From assembly GCA_937934295.1 (NCBI GenBank), contig CALHAI010000010.1, positions 99,315-163,314 of the forward strand: a stretch of 64,000 nucleotides of DNA, in the 5' to 3' direction. Source of the DNA: an uncultured Blastocatellia bacterium. Lineage in GTDB: Bacteria; Acidobacteriota; Blastocatellia; HR10. How positions within the stretch are numbered: position 1 is the first letter of the stretch; each line of letters opens with the position of its first letter. A program made the translations under genes and the position numbers. Of this stretch, positions 1-9,377 are shown in pieces. A model generated the notes under the pieces. The model searched no databases. It was not told where the DNA came from and worked only from the letters and a program-made list of their open reading frames with translations.

Positions 1-2737
1 CATCGGTGGCTTCGTCCGACAGTATCAGGTGAATCTCGATCCCAACGCGCTGTTGGCCTATCGCGTTCCACTTGATGCCGTCGTGCGCGCCATTCGTCAA
101 GGGAATAACGACGTGGGCGGACGGCTCATCGAGTTCTCGGGGCGCGAGTACATGGTGCGCGGTCGCGGCTACATCCGATCCCTCCGCGATGTCGAGAACA
201 TCGTCGTCGGAGTCAATCCGGAGACGGGGACGCCCATCCTGGTGAAGCATCTCGGCACGGTCGCTTTGGGGCCGGACATTCGTCGCGGCATCGCCGAGCT
301 GGACGGAGAGGGGGAGACGGTCGGTGGTATCGTGATCATGCGGTACGGAGAGAACGCGCTCAAGGTCATCGAACGCGTGAAGGCGCGCTTGGCCGAGATC
401 GAGCGCAGCCTTCCAGAGGGGGTGAAGATCGTCACGACCTACGACCGGTCAGAACTGATCCTCCGTTCCATCGCGACGTTGAAACGGACACTTGTCGAGG
501 AGCTGGCGATTGTGAGCGTCGTGATCCTCATCTTCCTCTGGCATATCCCGAGCGCCCTCATCCCCATCATCACCATTCCCATCGCCGTGCTCTTATCGTT
601 CATCCCGATGTATGCGATGAAGATCACGGCCAACATCATGTCGCTTGGGGGGATCGCCATCGCCATCGGTGCGATGGTGGATGCGGCGATCGTCGTCGTC
701 GAACAAACACATAAACGGCTTGAACAATGGGAAGCCGCTGGGCGTCCGGGCGATTTTCGCGATGTCGTCATCCGCGCGGTGAAAGAGGTGGGTCGGCCGA
801 GTTTCTTCACGCTCCTGGTGATCGCCGTCTCGTTCATGCCGGTCTTCGCCCTGGAGGCGCAAGAAGGGCGGCTCTTCAAGCCGCTCGCCTTCACGAAGAA
901 CTTCGCGATGGCGATCGCCGCCGTGCTCGCGATCACGCTCGATCCGGCGATCCGGCTGTCCTTCACCCACATGCGGGAATTCACCTTTCGTCCGCGCGCG
1001 CTTTGTCGGCTCGCCAACGCCATCCTCGTCGGGAAGATTCACAGCGAGGAGAAGCATCCGATCAGCCGACTCTTGATGCGACTCTATCATCCGGTCGTGG
1101 AGTGGGCCTTGCGGCATCCGTGGACGACGATCGCCAGCGCCGTGCTCGTCATCCTCCTGACGATCCCCGCCTTCTTGCGCCTCGGATCGGAGTTCATGCC
1201 GCCGCTCGATGAAGGCGTGTTGCTCTATATGCCGACGACGCTGCCGGGCATCTCGGTGACGGAGGCGCAGAGGCTCCTACAGGTCCAGGATAAGATTCTG
1301 AAATCGTTCCCCGAAGTCGAACGAGTCTTCGGCAAAGCTGGGCGCGCGGAGACGGCGACCGATCCCGCTCCCTTCTCGATGATCGAGACGGTCATCGTGC
1401 TGAAGCCTCCCGATCAATGGCCGAAGAAGCCCCGGTGGTATTCCGATTGGGCTCCTGAGTGGTTGCAGGACCTGTTGCGGCGGATTTGGCCGGATCGGAA
1501 GACGACCGAAGAGCTGATTTACGACCCCGGGGGATTGAACGAGGCGCTGCAGTTTCCCGGCGTCGTCAACGCCTGGACGATGCCGATCAAAGCGCGCATT
1601 GATATGCTCACGACGGGCGTGCGTACGCCGGTGGGGATCAAAATCCTCGGTCATGATTTGACCACCATCCAGGAGCTGGGCCAGCGCATTGAAGGAGTGC
1701 TGCGGGAGGTCCCCGGGACCACGAGTGTTTTCGCCGAACGGACGGCTGGGGGCTACTTCCTGGACTTCGTGCTGAAACGCGAGGAGTTGGCCCGCTATGG
1801 GTTGACGGTTGAGGAAGCGCAGATGGTCATCATGTCGGCTATCGGCGGCGAGAACATCACGACGACGGTTGAAGGGCGCGAGCGATATCCGGTCAACGTG
1901 CGCTACTTGCGCGATTATCGGAGCACGCTCGATCGGCTCAGTCGCGTCCTGGTGCCTACTCCACATGGCGCGCAGATCCCGCTGGCGCACGTCGCCGAGA
2001 TCAAGCTCCTGTCCGGGCCGGGCATGATCCGCGATGAGAATGGGCGCTTGAGCGGCTACGTCTACGTGGACGTCTCCGGGCGCGACATCGGCGGCTATGT
2101 GGAGGAGGCCAAGCGGATCGTTCAGGAAAAGGTCCCGCTGCCGCCCGGATATACGCTCGTCTGGAGCGGCCAGTACGAGTACATGCAGCGGGTCAAAGAA
2201 CGACTGAAGCTCGTCGTACCGATCACGCTCTTGATCATCTTTCTGCTGCTCTACTTCAACACGCGCTCAACGGCGAAGACGATGATCGTCCTGCTCGCCG
2301 TCCCGTTCTCGGCCGTCGGGGCCATCTGGTTCCTCTATCTCCTGGACTATAACTTGAGCGTCGCCGTGTGGGTGGGGTTGATCGCACTGCTGGGCGTGGA
2401 CGCGGAGACGGGGGTCTTCATGTTGCTCTATCTCGATCTCGCGTATGAGGAGATGCGGAGTCAAGGGCTGATGCGAACGCGAGAGCATTTGCGCGAGGCG
2501 ATCCACCATGGTGCGGTGAAGCGGCTACGCCCGAAATTCATGACCGTAGCGACGACGTTCATCGCCCTGCTCCCCATCATGTGGTCCACGGGCACCGGCG
2601 CCGATGCGATGAAGCGCATCGCCGCTCCGATGATCGGAGGCATCTTGACTTCGTTCATCATGGAGCTGGTTGTGTATCCGGCGATTTACTTCGTCTGGCG
2701 GTGGCATTTCCATGTGCGGAAGGAGGCGCAGGCATGA
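1..2737 (+). CDS. CusA/CzcA-family heavy-metal efflux RND transporter, 5'-truncated by window edge
   Basis: Inner-membrane proton-driven RND pump of a tripartite metal efflux complex. The reading frame is open from base 2 (IGGFVRQYQVNLDP), so the first ~130 residues lie outside the window; 911 residues are visible of a usual ~1040. GAMVDAAIVVVEQ carries the transmembrane Asp of the proton relay. RIDML and GPGMI match the positions of two of the three CusA periplasmic methionines (Met573 and Met672 in E. coli), but the third (Met623) is Asn in GGENITTTVEG, so Cu/Ag specificity is likely but not certain. Both hydrophobic halves of the RND fold are present, the last helices ending near base 2700. 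The stop overlaps the next gene's start (ATGA). A Cu ATPase follows 1.4 kb downstream, supporting a metal-resistance cluster. Confidence 0.93.
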   Translation, partial: IGGFVRQYQVNLDPNALLAYRVPLDAVVRAIRQGNNDVGGRLIEFSGREYMVRGRGYIRSLRDVENIVVGVNPETGTPILVKHLGTVALGPDIRRGIAELDGEGETVGGIVIMRYGENALKVIERVKARLAEIERSLPEGVKIVTTYDRSELILRSIATLKRTLVEELAIVSVVILIFLWHIPSALIPIITIPIAVLLSFIPMYAMKITANIMSLGGIAIAIGAMVDAAIVVVEQTHKRLEQWEAAGRPGDFRDVVIRAVKEVGRPSFFTLLVIAVSFMPVFALEAQEGRLFKPLAFTKNFAMAIAAVLAITLDPAIRLSFTHMREFTFRPRALCRLANAILVGKIHSEEKHPISRLLMRLYHPVVEWALRHPWTTIASAVLVILLTIPAFLRLGSEFMPPLDEGVLLYMPTTLPGISVTEAQRLLQVQDKILKSFPEVERVFGKAGRAETATDPAPFSMIETVIVLKPPDQWPKKPRWYSDWAPEWLQDLLRRIWPDRKTTEELIYDPGGLNEALQFPGVVNAWTMPIKARIDMLTTGVRTPVGIKILGHDLTTIQELGQRIEGVLREVPGTTSVFAERTAGGYFLDFVLKREELARYGLTVEEAQMVIMSAIGGENITTTVEGRERYPVNVRYLRDYRSTLDRLSRVLVPTPHGAQIPLAHVAEIKLLSGPGMIRDENGRLSGYVYVDVSGRDIGGYVEEAKRIVQEKVPLPPGYTLVWSGQYEYMQRVKERLKLVVPITLLIIFLLLYFNTRSTAKTMIVLLAVPFSAVGAIWFLYLLDYNLSVAVWVGLIALLGVDAETGVFMLLYLDLAYEEMRSQGLMRTREHLREAIHHGAVKRLRPKFMTVATTFIALLPIMWSTGTGADAMKRIAAPMIGGILTSFIMELVVYPAIYFVWRWHFHVRKEAQA

Positions 2738-3531
2738 GGCGGACATACAGTCTTGGGTTCGCCATGGGTGAGACGCGTGCTCGATGGCGCGAAGCTTTCG
2801 GAAGGCGCTCGATGTCGTTGCCCCGGCGAAGATGGTGGATCGTCGGAGCCCTCGCGCTCTTGCTGAGCGCAGTTGAGGCCGGGGGATTCGCGCAGAACTT
2901 TCGTTTCCCCGTCCGGCACGATCACGGACTCCGGTCGTGTCGCGGAGAATTGATCATCACGGCTGCGGGCATCGAGTATCGAACCGCCCACGCGAAGCAC
3001 GCGCGACGCTGGGCGTTCGAGGATATTCGAATGGTCGTGCTCGCCTCTCGTCGAGAGATCGTTCTCCACACGTACGAGGCCCATCGGTGGGCGCTGGGAC
3101 GAGATCGGACGTTCCGATTCACGACGCTCTCGGAGATCACGGCGGAGGTGGGCGCGTTCCTGTTGGCGCGCATTCAACGACCTTTGGCGATGGGCATCAT
3201 CGCTGTGGAAGGAACACCACTTCACGAAATCGCCGCGCGCCATCGCCATCGCTTCGGCGGATGTCAGGGGACGATCCGCATCTATGCCGATCGACTCGTC
3301 TACGAGTCGCGCGATCGCCCCGAGGATTCACGCGCGTGGCGATGGTCGGATATTCGACGCTTGGGACGCTTCGGTCCGTATCGACTGGAGATCACGACGT
3401 ATGAGCCGGAATTCGGCGGCCCCACGCGCGCTTATGTGTTCGATCTGAAGGTGGGGCTGTCCGAGGAGGTGTACGACTTCGTGTGGGAGAGGGTCTATCA
3501 CCTGACTCCTCGCTGGAATGAGCAGCGATGA
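2734..3531 (+). CDS. Exported protein with two tandem PH-like repeats, function unknown
   Basis: 265 residues, not a family I can name. The start ATG overlaps the RND pump stop (ATGA), indicating translational coupling; ATGs at 2764 and 2812 are alternatives. A basic stretch and hydrophobic helix (WWIVGALALLLSAVEAGG, about residues 36-53) form a signal peptide or anchor. The rest is two similar halves, each opening with a CRGELIITAAGIEY / CQGTIRIYADRLVY-like strand pair and continuing to a W-x-(F/S)-(E/D)-DIR-like turn, i.e. a duplicated small beta domain resembling PH-like folds. The coupling suggests a role with the efflux pump, but this is inference from position. Confidence 0.75.
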   Translation: MRRTYSLGFAMGETRARWREAFGRRSMSLPRRRWWIVGALALLLSAVEAGGFAQNFRFPVRHDHGLRSCRGELIITAAGIEYRTAHAKHARRWAFEDIRMVVLASRREIVLHTYEAHRWALGRDRTFRFTTLSEITAEVGAFLLARIQRPLAMGIIAVEGTPLHEIAARHRHRFGGCQGTIRIYADRLVYESRDRPEDSRAWRWSDIRRLGRFGPYRLEITTYEPEFGGPTRAYVFDLKVGLSEEVYDFVWERVYHLTPRWNEQR

Positions 3532-3595
3532 AGAGCGATCGCGTGCTCTCGCCGTTGGGCGAGAGCGCGGCGACATCCTTTGCGGGAGGGGAGAG

Positions 3596-3979
3596 ATGAG
3601 AGTGACGGCCATACTCCTGGGTCTCGCGACGATCGTGGGCGTGAGCACCTGGGCGCAACACGCACATCAGGGACAGGGGACGAGCCGCGAGACGACGATC
3701 GTCGGGGAGGTGATCGATCCCGTCTGCTATCTCAGTCACGGCTCGACAGGAAGAGCGCATCGTCGCTGCGCCGAGTATTGCGTGCAGCAGGGGATCCCGC
3801 TCGCCATCTTAGAGGAGAAGACAGAGCGGGTGTATCTCTCGCTCCCTGTGGATCACTCCAATCCCAACACGAAGCTGCGGGGCTTCATCGCCGAGAAAGT
3901 GAAGGTGACGGGGGTGATCTATAGCAAGGGAGGCCTCACGGGCATTCATGTGAAGCGCGTCGAGCGCGCCGGCACCTAG
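3596..3979 (+). CDS. Small exported Cys/His-rich protein in metal-resistance cluster
   Basis: 127 residues. The start was chosen at ATG 3596 because it sits just behind a GGGAGGGGAG ribosome site and opens a clean signal peptide (MRVTAILLGLATIVG, cleavage near AQH, residue 21). The mature part has conserved-looking ligands: Cys44 in DPVCYLSHG, His48, His55, Cys58 and Cys62 (HRRCAEYC), followed by a small beta-rich tail (VKVTGVIYSKGG). The DPVC element echoes the YHS metal-binding motif seen in the ATPase downstream. Periplasmic metal binding or chaperoning is a reasonable guess from the ligands and the position between an RND pump and a Cu ATPase. Similar CYL...H..C...C proteins are, from memory, common in Acidobacteria. 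Confidence 0.8.
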   Translation: MRVTAILLGLATIVGVSTWAQHAHQGQGTSRETTIVGEVIDPVCYLSHGSTGRAHRRCAEYCVQQGIPLAILEEKTERVYLSLPVDHSNPNTKLRGFIAEKVKVTGVIYSKGGLTGIHVKRVERAGT

Positions 3980-4129
3980 GTGTTAAAAAGGGCGCGCCAT
4001 TCGAACCAGAGGTTTGCCCCACGGATGGATGATCGTCCGAGGGCGGCACTTTCCGATTGTCCCGCATCGGGCGAGTGAGGAAAAATTATAGCCTTTGTCT
4101 GAAGGCTCTCGGAGCGGAAGGGGGGATGT

Positions 4130-6487
4130 ATGCACGAAGCGATGGGCGCGCATCGGGGATCTGAAGCCGTCGTGAGAGATCCGGTCTGCGGCATGGCGGT
4201 GAACCCGGAGCAGGCGGCGGGTTCGCAGGAGTATGCAGGACGGAAGTACTTCTTTTGCTGCCGGCATTGCTGGGAGCGCTTTCGCGCGGAGCCGAAGCGC
4301 TATGTAGCCTCGGCCGGACCGCCCATCGCGCTCCGGGTCTCTCGGCGTCGGCCGGAGTCGCTTCCTGTGGCGGAAAGTGCGTACACCTGCCCCATGCATC
4401 CGGAGATCGTGCGCGGCGAGCTTGGGGTTTGTCCGATCTGTGGGATGGCGCTGGAGCCGAAGATGGGGTTTGGCGAGGAAGCACCCAGTCCGGAACTGGA
4501 GGATATGAGTCGCCGATTTTGGATCAGCGCGCTGCTGACGGCGCCGATCCTTCTGCTGGCGATGTCGGGGATGATCGGTGAGCTCCCCGGCCTATCGGTC
4601 CGTTGGGCGATCGCGATTGAGCTCGTTCTGGCGACGCCCGTCGTGCTTTGGGGAGGGTGGCCGTTCTTTCAGCGCGCGTGGGCTTCGGTGCGGCATCGGC
4701 ACTGGAACATGTTCACGCTCATCGCCTTGGGCACGGGGACGGCGTATCTCTACAGCGTGATCGCCGCGCTTCTCCCCGGCATCTTCCCCTCGTCTTTTCG
4801 CGGTCCGCATGGTGAGGTCGCCGTGTATTTCGAAGCGGCGACCGTGATCACGACGCTCGTTCTTCTCGGACAAGTGCTGGAGCTGCGAGCGCGTCGTCGG
4901 ACGAGCGGCGCGATCCGGATGCTGCTCGGCTTAGCGCCTAAGACGGCGCGCGTGATTCGCGAGAACGGGGAAGAGGTGGATGTCCCGCTTGAGCGCGTGC
5001 GCGTGGGCGATCGCCTTCGGGTTCGTCCGGGAGAGCGCATCCCTGTGGATGGCATTGTGCTCGAGGGGTCCAGCTTCGTGGACGAATCCATGGTGACGGG
5101 CGAGCCGATGCCGGTGGAGAAGGGGCCGGGCCAGTGGGTCATCGGCGGGACAATCAACGGGACGAGCAGCTTCATCATGCGCGCCGAGCGCGTCGGTCGC
5201 GAGATGCTGCTGCAGCAGATCGTGCGGATGGTGAGTGAGGCGCAACGGAGTCGCGCGCCGATTCAGCGACTGGCCGACCGCGTGTCGGCATACTTCGTCC
5301 CGGCCGTCGTGCTCGTCGCCGCGATCACGTTTGCGATATGGGGGCTCATCGGACCGGAACCGCGAATGGTCCACGCGCTGGTGAACGCCGTCGCCGTGTT
5401 GATCATCGCTTGTCCCTGCGCTTTGGGGTTGGCCACGCCGATGGCGATCATGGTGGGGACAGGGCGAGGGGCGATGGCCGGCGTGCTCGTGCGAAATGCC
5501 GAAGCGCTGGAACTGCTGGAACAGGTGGACACGCTCGTCATGGACAAGACGGGGACGCTCACGGAAGGGCGACCTCGCGTGGTCTCCATTGTCGCGCTGG
5601 CGGAGTTGACCGAAGCCGAAATCTTGCGTTTCGCCGCGAGCCTCGAACGCGGGAGTGAGCATCCTCTGGCGCGCGCGCTTTTGGAAGCCGCCGAGCAACA
5701 CGGGCTCTCGTTGGCCGAAGCGCGACATTTTCGCTCATCCCCCGGCAAAGGGGCGATGGGGGATGTCGAAGGACATCTGGTCATCGTCGGAAGCGAGAAG
5801 GTGGCCATGGAATCCGGGCTGGAGACCGAGACCGATATGGTGCGCCCGCAGGTGGAGGCGATGCGGCGGGCTGGGCAGACCGTCTTATTTATCATCGTGG
5901 ACGGAGCGCTCGTCGGACTCGTGGGGATTGCCGATCCCATCAAGGCCTCGGCGCGCGAAGCCATCGTGGCCTTGCATCGGGAGAAGCTGCGTATTGTGAT
6001 GGTCACCGGCGATCATCATCAGACGGCTGAAGCTGTAGCTCGCGAACTCGGCCTCGATGACGTGATCGCCGAGGTGTTGCCGGATGAGAAGGCCGAAGTG
6101 GTGAGGCGCTTGAAAGCGGAAGGACGGCGAGTGGCCATGGCCGGCGATGGCATCAATGATGCTCCAGCGCTGGCCGAAGCGGATGTGGGGATCGCGATGG
6201 GGACGGGCACGGACGTCGCCATCGAGAGTGCCGCCGTGGTGTTGGTGAAGGGGGACCTACGAGGGATCGTGCGCGCTCGACGGCTCAGTCGCGCGACGAT
6301 GCGCAATATCCGGCAGAACCTCTTCTTCGCCTTCGTGTACAACCTGCTTGGCGTGCCGATCGCCGCTGGCGTCTTCTACCCGATCTTCGGCCTGCTCTTG
6401 AGCCCGATGATCGCGGCCGCCGCGATGACGTTCAGTTCCGTCTCGGTCATCGCGAACGCACTGCGCTTGCGTCGGCTCGTGCTCTGA
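4130..6487 (+). CDS. Copper-type P1B ATPase with YHS and heavy-metal-binding domains
   Basis: 785-residue metal-exporting P-type ATPase. The N-terminus has a YHS module (RDPVCGM, residues 16-22, and FFCCRHC, about 41-47) and a heavy-metal-binding domain (YTCPMHPE 85-92, CPICGM 101-106) in place of the usual HMA domain. Then come the actuator TGEP (about 322), the Cys-Pro-Cys transmembrane site (about 427), the phosphorylated Asp472 in DKTGTLT, SEHPL, and the [10 protein letters not shown] hinge. The YN and MxxSS elements in the last two helices ([15 protein letters not shown]) are the Cu+ selectivity signature. The start ATG follows GGAAGGGGGG. It is probably a separate transcript, since 150 bp precede it. 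The gene converges on HU, with a hairpin in the gap. Confidence 0.95.
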   Translation: MHEAMGAHRGSEAVVRDPVCGMAVNPEQAAGSQEYAGRKYFFCCRHCWERFRAEPKRYVASAGPPIALRVSRRRPESLPVAESAYTCPMHPEIVRGELGVCPICGMALEPKMGFGEEAPSPELEDMSRRFWISALLTAPILLLAMSGMIGELPGLSVRWAIAIELVLATPVVLWGGWPFFQRAWASVRHRHWNMFTLIALGTGTAYLYSVIAALLPGIFPSSFRGPHGEVAVYFEAATVITTLVLLGQVLELRARRRTSGAIRMLLGLAPKTARVIRENGEEVDVPLERVRVGDRLRVRPGERIPVDGIVLEGSSFVDESMVTGEPMPVEKGPGQWVIGGTINGTSSFIMRAERVGREMLLQQIVRMVSEAQRSRAPIQRLADRVSAYFVPAVVLVAAITFAIWGLIGPEPRMVHALVNAVAVLIIACPCALGLATPMAIMVGTGRGAMAGVLVRNAEALELLEQVDTLVMDKTGTLTEGRPRVVSIVALAELTEAEILRFAASLERGSEHPLARALLEAAEQHGLSLAEARHFRSSPGKGAMGDVEGHLVIVGSEKVAMESGLETETDMVRPQVEAMRRAGQTVLFIIVDGALVGLVGIADPIKASAREAIVALHREKLRIVMVTGDHHQTAEAVARELGLDDVIAEVLPDEKAEVVRRLKAEGRRVAMAGDGINDAPALAEADVGIAMGTGTDVAIESAAVVLVKGDLRGIVRARRLSRATMRNIRQNLFFAFVYNLLGVPIAAGVFYPIFGLLLSPMIAAAAMTFSSVSVIANALRLRRLVL

Positions 6488-6516
6488 GCCTACGACCTCC
6501 TCGTCCGCGGGGGACG

Positions 6517-6554
6517 AAAAAAGGCGCGTGGGTCGAACCCGATCCACGCGCCTT
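6517..6554 (-). terminator. Intrinsic terminator of the HU gene
   Basis: GGCGCGTGG (6523-6531) pairs with CCACGCGCC (6544-6552). Read on the minus strand the stem is followed by six T residues (6522-6517), a textbook Rho-independent terminator 22 bases after the HU stop. On the plus strand the hairpin may also help end the ATPase transcript, though without a good T-run. Confidence 0.85.
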
Positions 6555-6576
6555 CATCACCAAGCGCAGGGCGGCG

Positions 6577-6876
6577 TCACTTCTTCGCCGGGAGAACGGA
6601 GTTCTTCAACGCCCTTGCGATCCGAAACTTCAGGACCGTCTTGGCCGGGATCTTAATGGGCTCGCCGGTTCGGGGGTTGCGACCCATTCGGGCTTTCCGT
6701 TTGGAGAGGACGAACTTCCCAAGCCCCGGGAGGGCGAAGACGCCCGCCTTTTTCACCTCTTTGACCACAAGCGTCGAGAGCTCGTCAAGGAAATTCCGCG
6801 CCATCGCTCGATTCACTCCGAGCTTCTCAGCCAGATGTCCCACCAATTGAGCCTTCGTCAGTGCCTTTTTCGCCAT
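6577..6876 (-). CDS. HU-family DNA-binding protein
   Basis: 99-residue nucleoid-associated protein. The start at MAKKALTK is chosen because GAGGAGG lies five bases upstream; an in-frame ATG 18 bases earlier has no ribosome site. It shows the HU/IHF signature GRNPRTGEPIKIPA and the DNA-binding arm region, with a Lys-rich tail (LPAKK). At 99 residues it is slightly longer than classical HU (90) by short extensions at both ends. It has its own terminator. A second HU-like gene lies at 33 kb, so the genome has at least two architectural paralogues. Confidence 0.95.
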   Translation of the reverse strand: MAKKALTKAQLVGHLAEKLGVNRAMARNFLDELSTLVVKEVKKAGVFALPGLGKFVLSKRKARMGRNPRTGEPIKIPAKTVLKFRIARALKNSVLPAKK

Positions 6877-6934
6877 ATCTTCCTCCTCAAGCATGAGATA
6901 CTCACCACACGGACGCCCCTATCTTAGCACGAAA

Positions 6935-7558
6935 TCACGGGCGCGTCATCGAGAGCGTTTCCTCCTCGGGCACTTCGCGCCGGTGCAGGACCTTGTCGAT
7001 CAAGCCGTAGGCGACGGCCTGATCGGCCGTGAGGATGAAGTCTCGCTCCACGTCGCGCTCGATTTGCTCGATCGACCGCCCCGTATGTTTGGCCAGGAGT
7101 GAGCTGATCAGATGGCGTAAGCGCATCAGCTCCTCGGCGTGAATGCGGATGTCGGTCGCCTGACCCGAGACCCCATAGATGTACGGCTGATAGATGACGA
7201 TGCGGGAGCTGGGGAGCGCGTACCGTTTCCCTGGCGCCCCGGCCGCCAAGAGCAAAGCGGCGATGGCTTCCGCCTCTCCCGTGCAGATCGTCGCCACGTC
7301 GGGACGAATGAATTGCATCGTGTCGTAAATGGCGAGGCCTGCCGTGAGCGATCCGCCGGGACTGTTAATGTAGAGATTGATGTCCCGATCCGGATCTTCG
7401 GCCTCCAAATAGAGGAATTGGGCGATGATCAGGTTGGCCACCTGATCATCGATCGGCGTCCCGAGAAAGACGATGCGCTCTTTCAAGAGGCGAGAATAGA
7501 TATCGTAGGCGCGTTCCCCGCGACTTGTCGTCTCCACGACAATCGGCACAAAGTGCAT
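6935..7558 (-). CDS. ClpP-fold protein lacking catalytic Ser and His (ClpR-like)
   Basis: 207 residues with the full ClpP fold: the YINSPGGS strand-turn (64-70), [26 protein letters not shown] and the handle helix. The nucleophile motif reads GEAEAIA, so Ala98 stands where ClpP has Ser, and the base motif reads IVIYQP, so Tyr123 replaces His; only the Asp (Asp173, ERDF) is kept. By alignment from memory to E. coli ClpP it cannot be a serine protease. Cyanobacterial and plastid ClpR subunits are the precedent: inactive partners in mixed ClpP/R rings. The start ATG follows GGGGGGTGAG. No clpX, clpA or tig is adjacent. It has its own promoter and is divergent from the sigma-54 activator. Confidence 0.93.
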   Translation of the reverse strand: MHFVPIVVETTSRGERAYDIYSRLLKERIVFLGTPIDDQVANLIIAQFLYLEAEDPDRDINLYINSPGGSLTAGLAIYDTMQFIRPDVATICTGEAEAIAALLLAAGAPGKRYALPSSRIVIYQPYIYGVSGQATDIRIHAEELMRLRHLISSLLAKHTGRSIEQIERDVERDFILTADQAVAYGLIDKVLHRREVPEEETLSMTRP

Positions 7559-7579
7559 AGTCTCACCCCCCGCTGTGCA

Positions 7580-7607
7580 ATTTTAGCATGAATTCTCGCT
7601 CTGGCAA
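7580..7607 (-). promoter_or_regulatory. Sigma-70-type promoter for the ClpP-like gene
   Basis: On the minus strand TTGCCA (7607-7602), a 16-bp spacer and TAAAAT (7585-7580), about 22 bases upstream of the ATG. Five of six bases match in each box. Confidence 0.6.
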
Positions 7608-7679
7608 TCGTCGCCGTGCGCCTCGATGCCTTGCGTTTTGGGCGAAGATGGGCTATCACTCAACGAAAATGAAGCGGCC

Positions 7680-9218
7680 ATGAGGGGTGAGGTGAATCAG
7701 GACGTTCAGAAGCTGGCGACGCTGCTCAACATCAGCCAGACGCTGGGGGCGACGCTTAACGTGCGGCAGGCGCTGCTGCGCGTGCTGGAGGTCCTTGAGG
7801 AGAATCATGGTGTCGTCTCTGGCGTGATCGCGCTGCTGGAAGAGAGTGGTGAGGAAGTGGTCATTGAAGTCTCGGTCGGACTGACGCGGGAGGCGCAGCA
7901 GCGCGGGCGCTATCGGGTGGGTGAGGGGATCATCGGGCGCGTCGTCGAAAGCGGCAAGCCCATCGTTGTCCCCAAGGCCAGCCAAGAGCCTCTCTTCCTG
8001 AACCGCACGGGCGTGCTCAAGGCGTCTCGCGAAGAGCTGACCTTCATCTGCGTGCCCCTCTCCGTCGATCAGCAGACGATCGGCGCCATGGGGATCGTCC
8101 TGCCCTATCGCCCGGATCGAGATTATGATCAGGCCACGAAATTCTTCAGCATCGTCGGCTCGATGGTGGCGCAGGCCGTGAAGGTGAATCAGCTCATCGA
8201 GGCGGAGAAGCGCCGCCTGATGGACGAGAATCTCGCCTTGCGTCGGGAGCTGCGGGAGCGCTACGACTTCAGCAACATCATCGGCACGAGCCGGCCGATG
8301 CAAGAGGTCTACGCGCAGGTCGCGCAGGTCGCGCGGACGAACACGACCGTGCTCATCCGTGGCGAATCGGGGACGGGGAAGGAGTTGATCGCGCGGGCCA
8401 TCCATTATAATTCGCTGCGGGCCAATCAGCCGTTCATCAAAGTCAGTTGTGCCGCCTTGCCGGAGAGCCTCATCGAGGCCGAGTTGTTCGGATACGAGAA
8501 GGGGGCGTTCACTGGAGCCTATGCGCGGAAGAAGGGGCGATTCGAGTTGGCCGACCGCGGGACGCTCTTTTTGGATGAAGTCGGCGACCTCCCTCTCTCG
8601 GTGCAGGTCAAGCTCCTGCGCGCGCTGCAAGAACGGGAATTCGAACGACTCGGCGGGACGGAGACGATCAAGGTGGATGCGCGGCTGATCGCCGCCACGA
8701 ATCGCGATCTGGAGCAGGCGATGCGCGAGGGAGTGTTCCGCGAAGATCTCTATTATCGCCTGAACGTCTTCACGATCTTCCTGCCGCCGCTGCGGGAACG
8801 GAAATCGGATATTCCGCTTCTGGCCGACCATTTCCTTGAGAAGTACGCGCGCCTGCACGGCAAGGATATTCGACGCATCTCGACGCCAGCCATTGACATG
8901 CTCATGAGCTATCACTGGCCCGGGAATGTCCGCGAGCTGGAGAATTGCATCGAGCGCGCGGTCCTCGTGTGCGAGGGGAATGTGATCCACAGCCATCATC
9001 TGCCGCCCACGCTTCAAACGGCCGAAGCTTCGGGGACGGTCCCGCGCCTCTCCTTGAGCGAAGCCGTGGCCGCTTACGAGAAGGATTTGATCCTGGACGC
9101 CTTGAAGACGGCGCGGGGGAACATCTCGCGCGCCGCCCGCCTGCTCAATACCACCAAGCGCATCCTCGGCTATAAGGTCAAAAAATACGGGATCAATCCC
9201 CGGCGGTTCAAAGAATGA
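7680..9218 (+). CDS. NifA-like sigma-54-dependent transcriptional activator (GAF-AAA-Fis)
   Basis: 512 residues from ATG 7680; an upstream in-frame ATG at 7626 is the alternative. Domain order: a GAF sensor (about 10-175), a linker helix, a sigma-54 interaction AAA+ domain, and a Fis-type HTH (about 480-510, ISRAARLL). The AAA+ domain has Walker A GESGTGKE near 228, the sigma-54 contact loop GAFTGA near 275, Walker B LFLDEVGD and the arginine-finger region [10 protein letters not shown]. The domain order and HTH resemble NifA more than NtrC, because there is a GAF domain instead of a phosphoacceptor receiver. No nif gene is visible, so the regulon may be nitrogen assimilation or something else. 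A good -24/-12 promoter occurs upstream of glutamine synthetase 8 kb away. Confidence 0.93.
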   Translation: MRGEVNQDVQKLATLLNISQTLGATLNVRQALLRVLEVLEENHGVVSGVIALLEESGEEVVIEVSVGLTREAQQRGRYRVGEGIIGRVVESGKPIVVPKASQEPLFLNRTGVLKASREELTFICVPLSVDQQTIGAMGIVLPYRPDRDYDQATKFFSIVGSMVAQAVKVNQLIEAEKRRLMDENLALRRELRERYDFSNIIGTSRPMQEVYAQVAQVARTNTTVLIRGESGTGKELIARAIHYNSLRANQPFIKVSCAALPESLIEAELFGYEKGAFTGAYARKKGRFELADRGTLFLDEVGDLPLSVQVKLLRALQEREFERLGGTETIKVDARLIAATNRDLEQAMREGVFREDLYYRLNVFTIFLPPLRERKSDIPLLADHFLEKYARLHGKDIRRISTPAIDMLMSYHWPGNVRELENCIERAVLVCEGNVIHSHHLPPTLQTAEASGTVPRLSLSEAVAAYEKDLILDALKTARGNISRAARLLNTTKRILGYKVKKYGINPRRFKE

Positions 9219-9269
9219 GTTCGAGACGGTCAGCATCCGTGGGGACGAACACCGCCGAATGTGCGCGCG

Positions 9270-9297
9270 TTGACGGGGAATCTGGCTTTGATATATA
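9270..9297 (+). promoter_or_regulatory. Probable sigma-70 promoter for the S9 peptidase
   Basis: TTGACG (9270-9275), a 16-bp spacer and TATATA (9292-9297; a frame two bases later gives an 18-bp spacer) inside an AT-rich TATATATATA tract. It lies 80 bases upstream of the start codon in an otherwise GC-rich gap. Confidence 0.55.
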
Positions 9298-9377
9298 TAT
9301 ACCCAGCCTTCCGAAGCATGACGTGCGGGCATCGTTCACATGTGAGGGGAGTCCAAACCGAGGAGGGAGGGGGCCCT

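Noticed and set aside
7680..9218. Evidence for nitrogen fixation (NifA)
   Set aside because: The activator is NifA-like in layout but no nif structural or cofactor gene is in view, so the name nifA is not used.
7656..9332. A 558-codon minus-strand frame opposite the sigma-54 activator
   Set aside because: Same reason: mirrors a well-supported gene and carries no recognisable motif.
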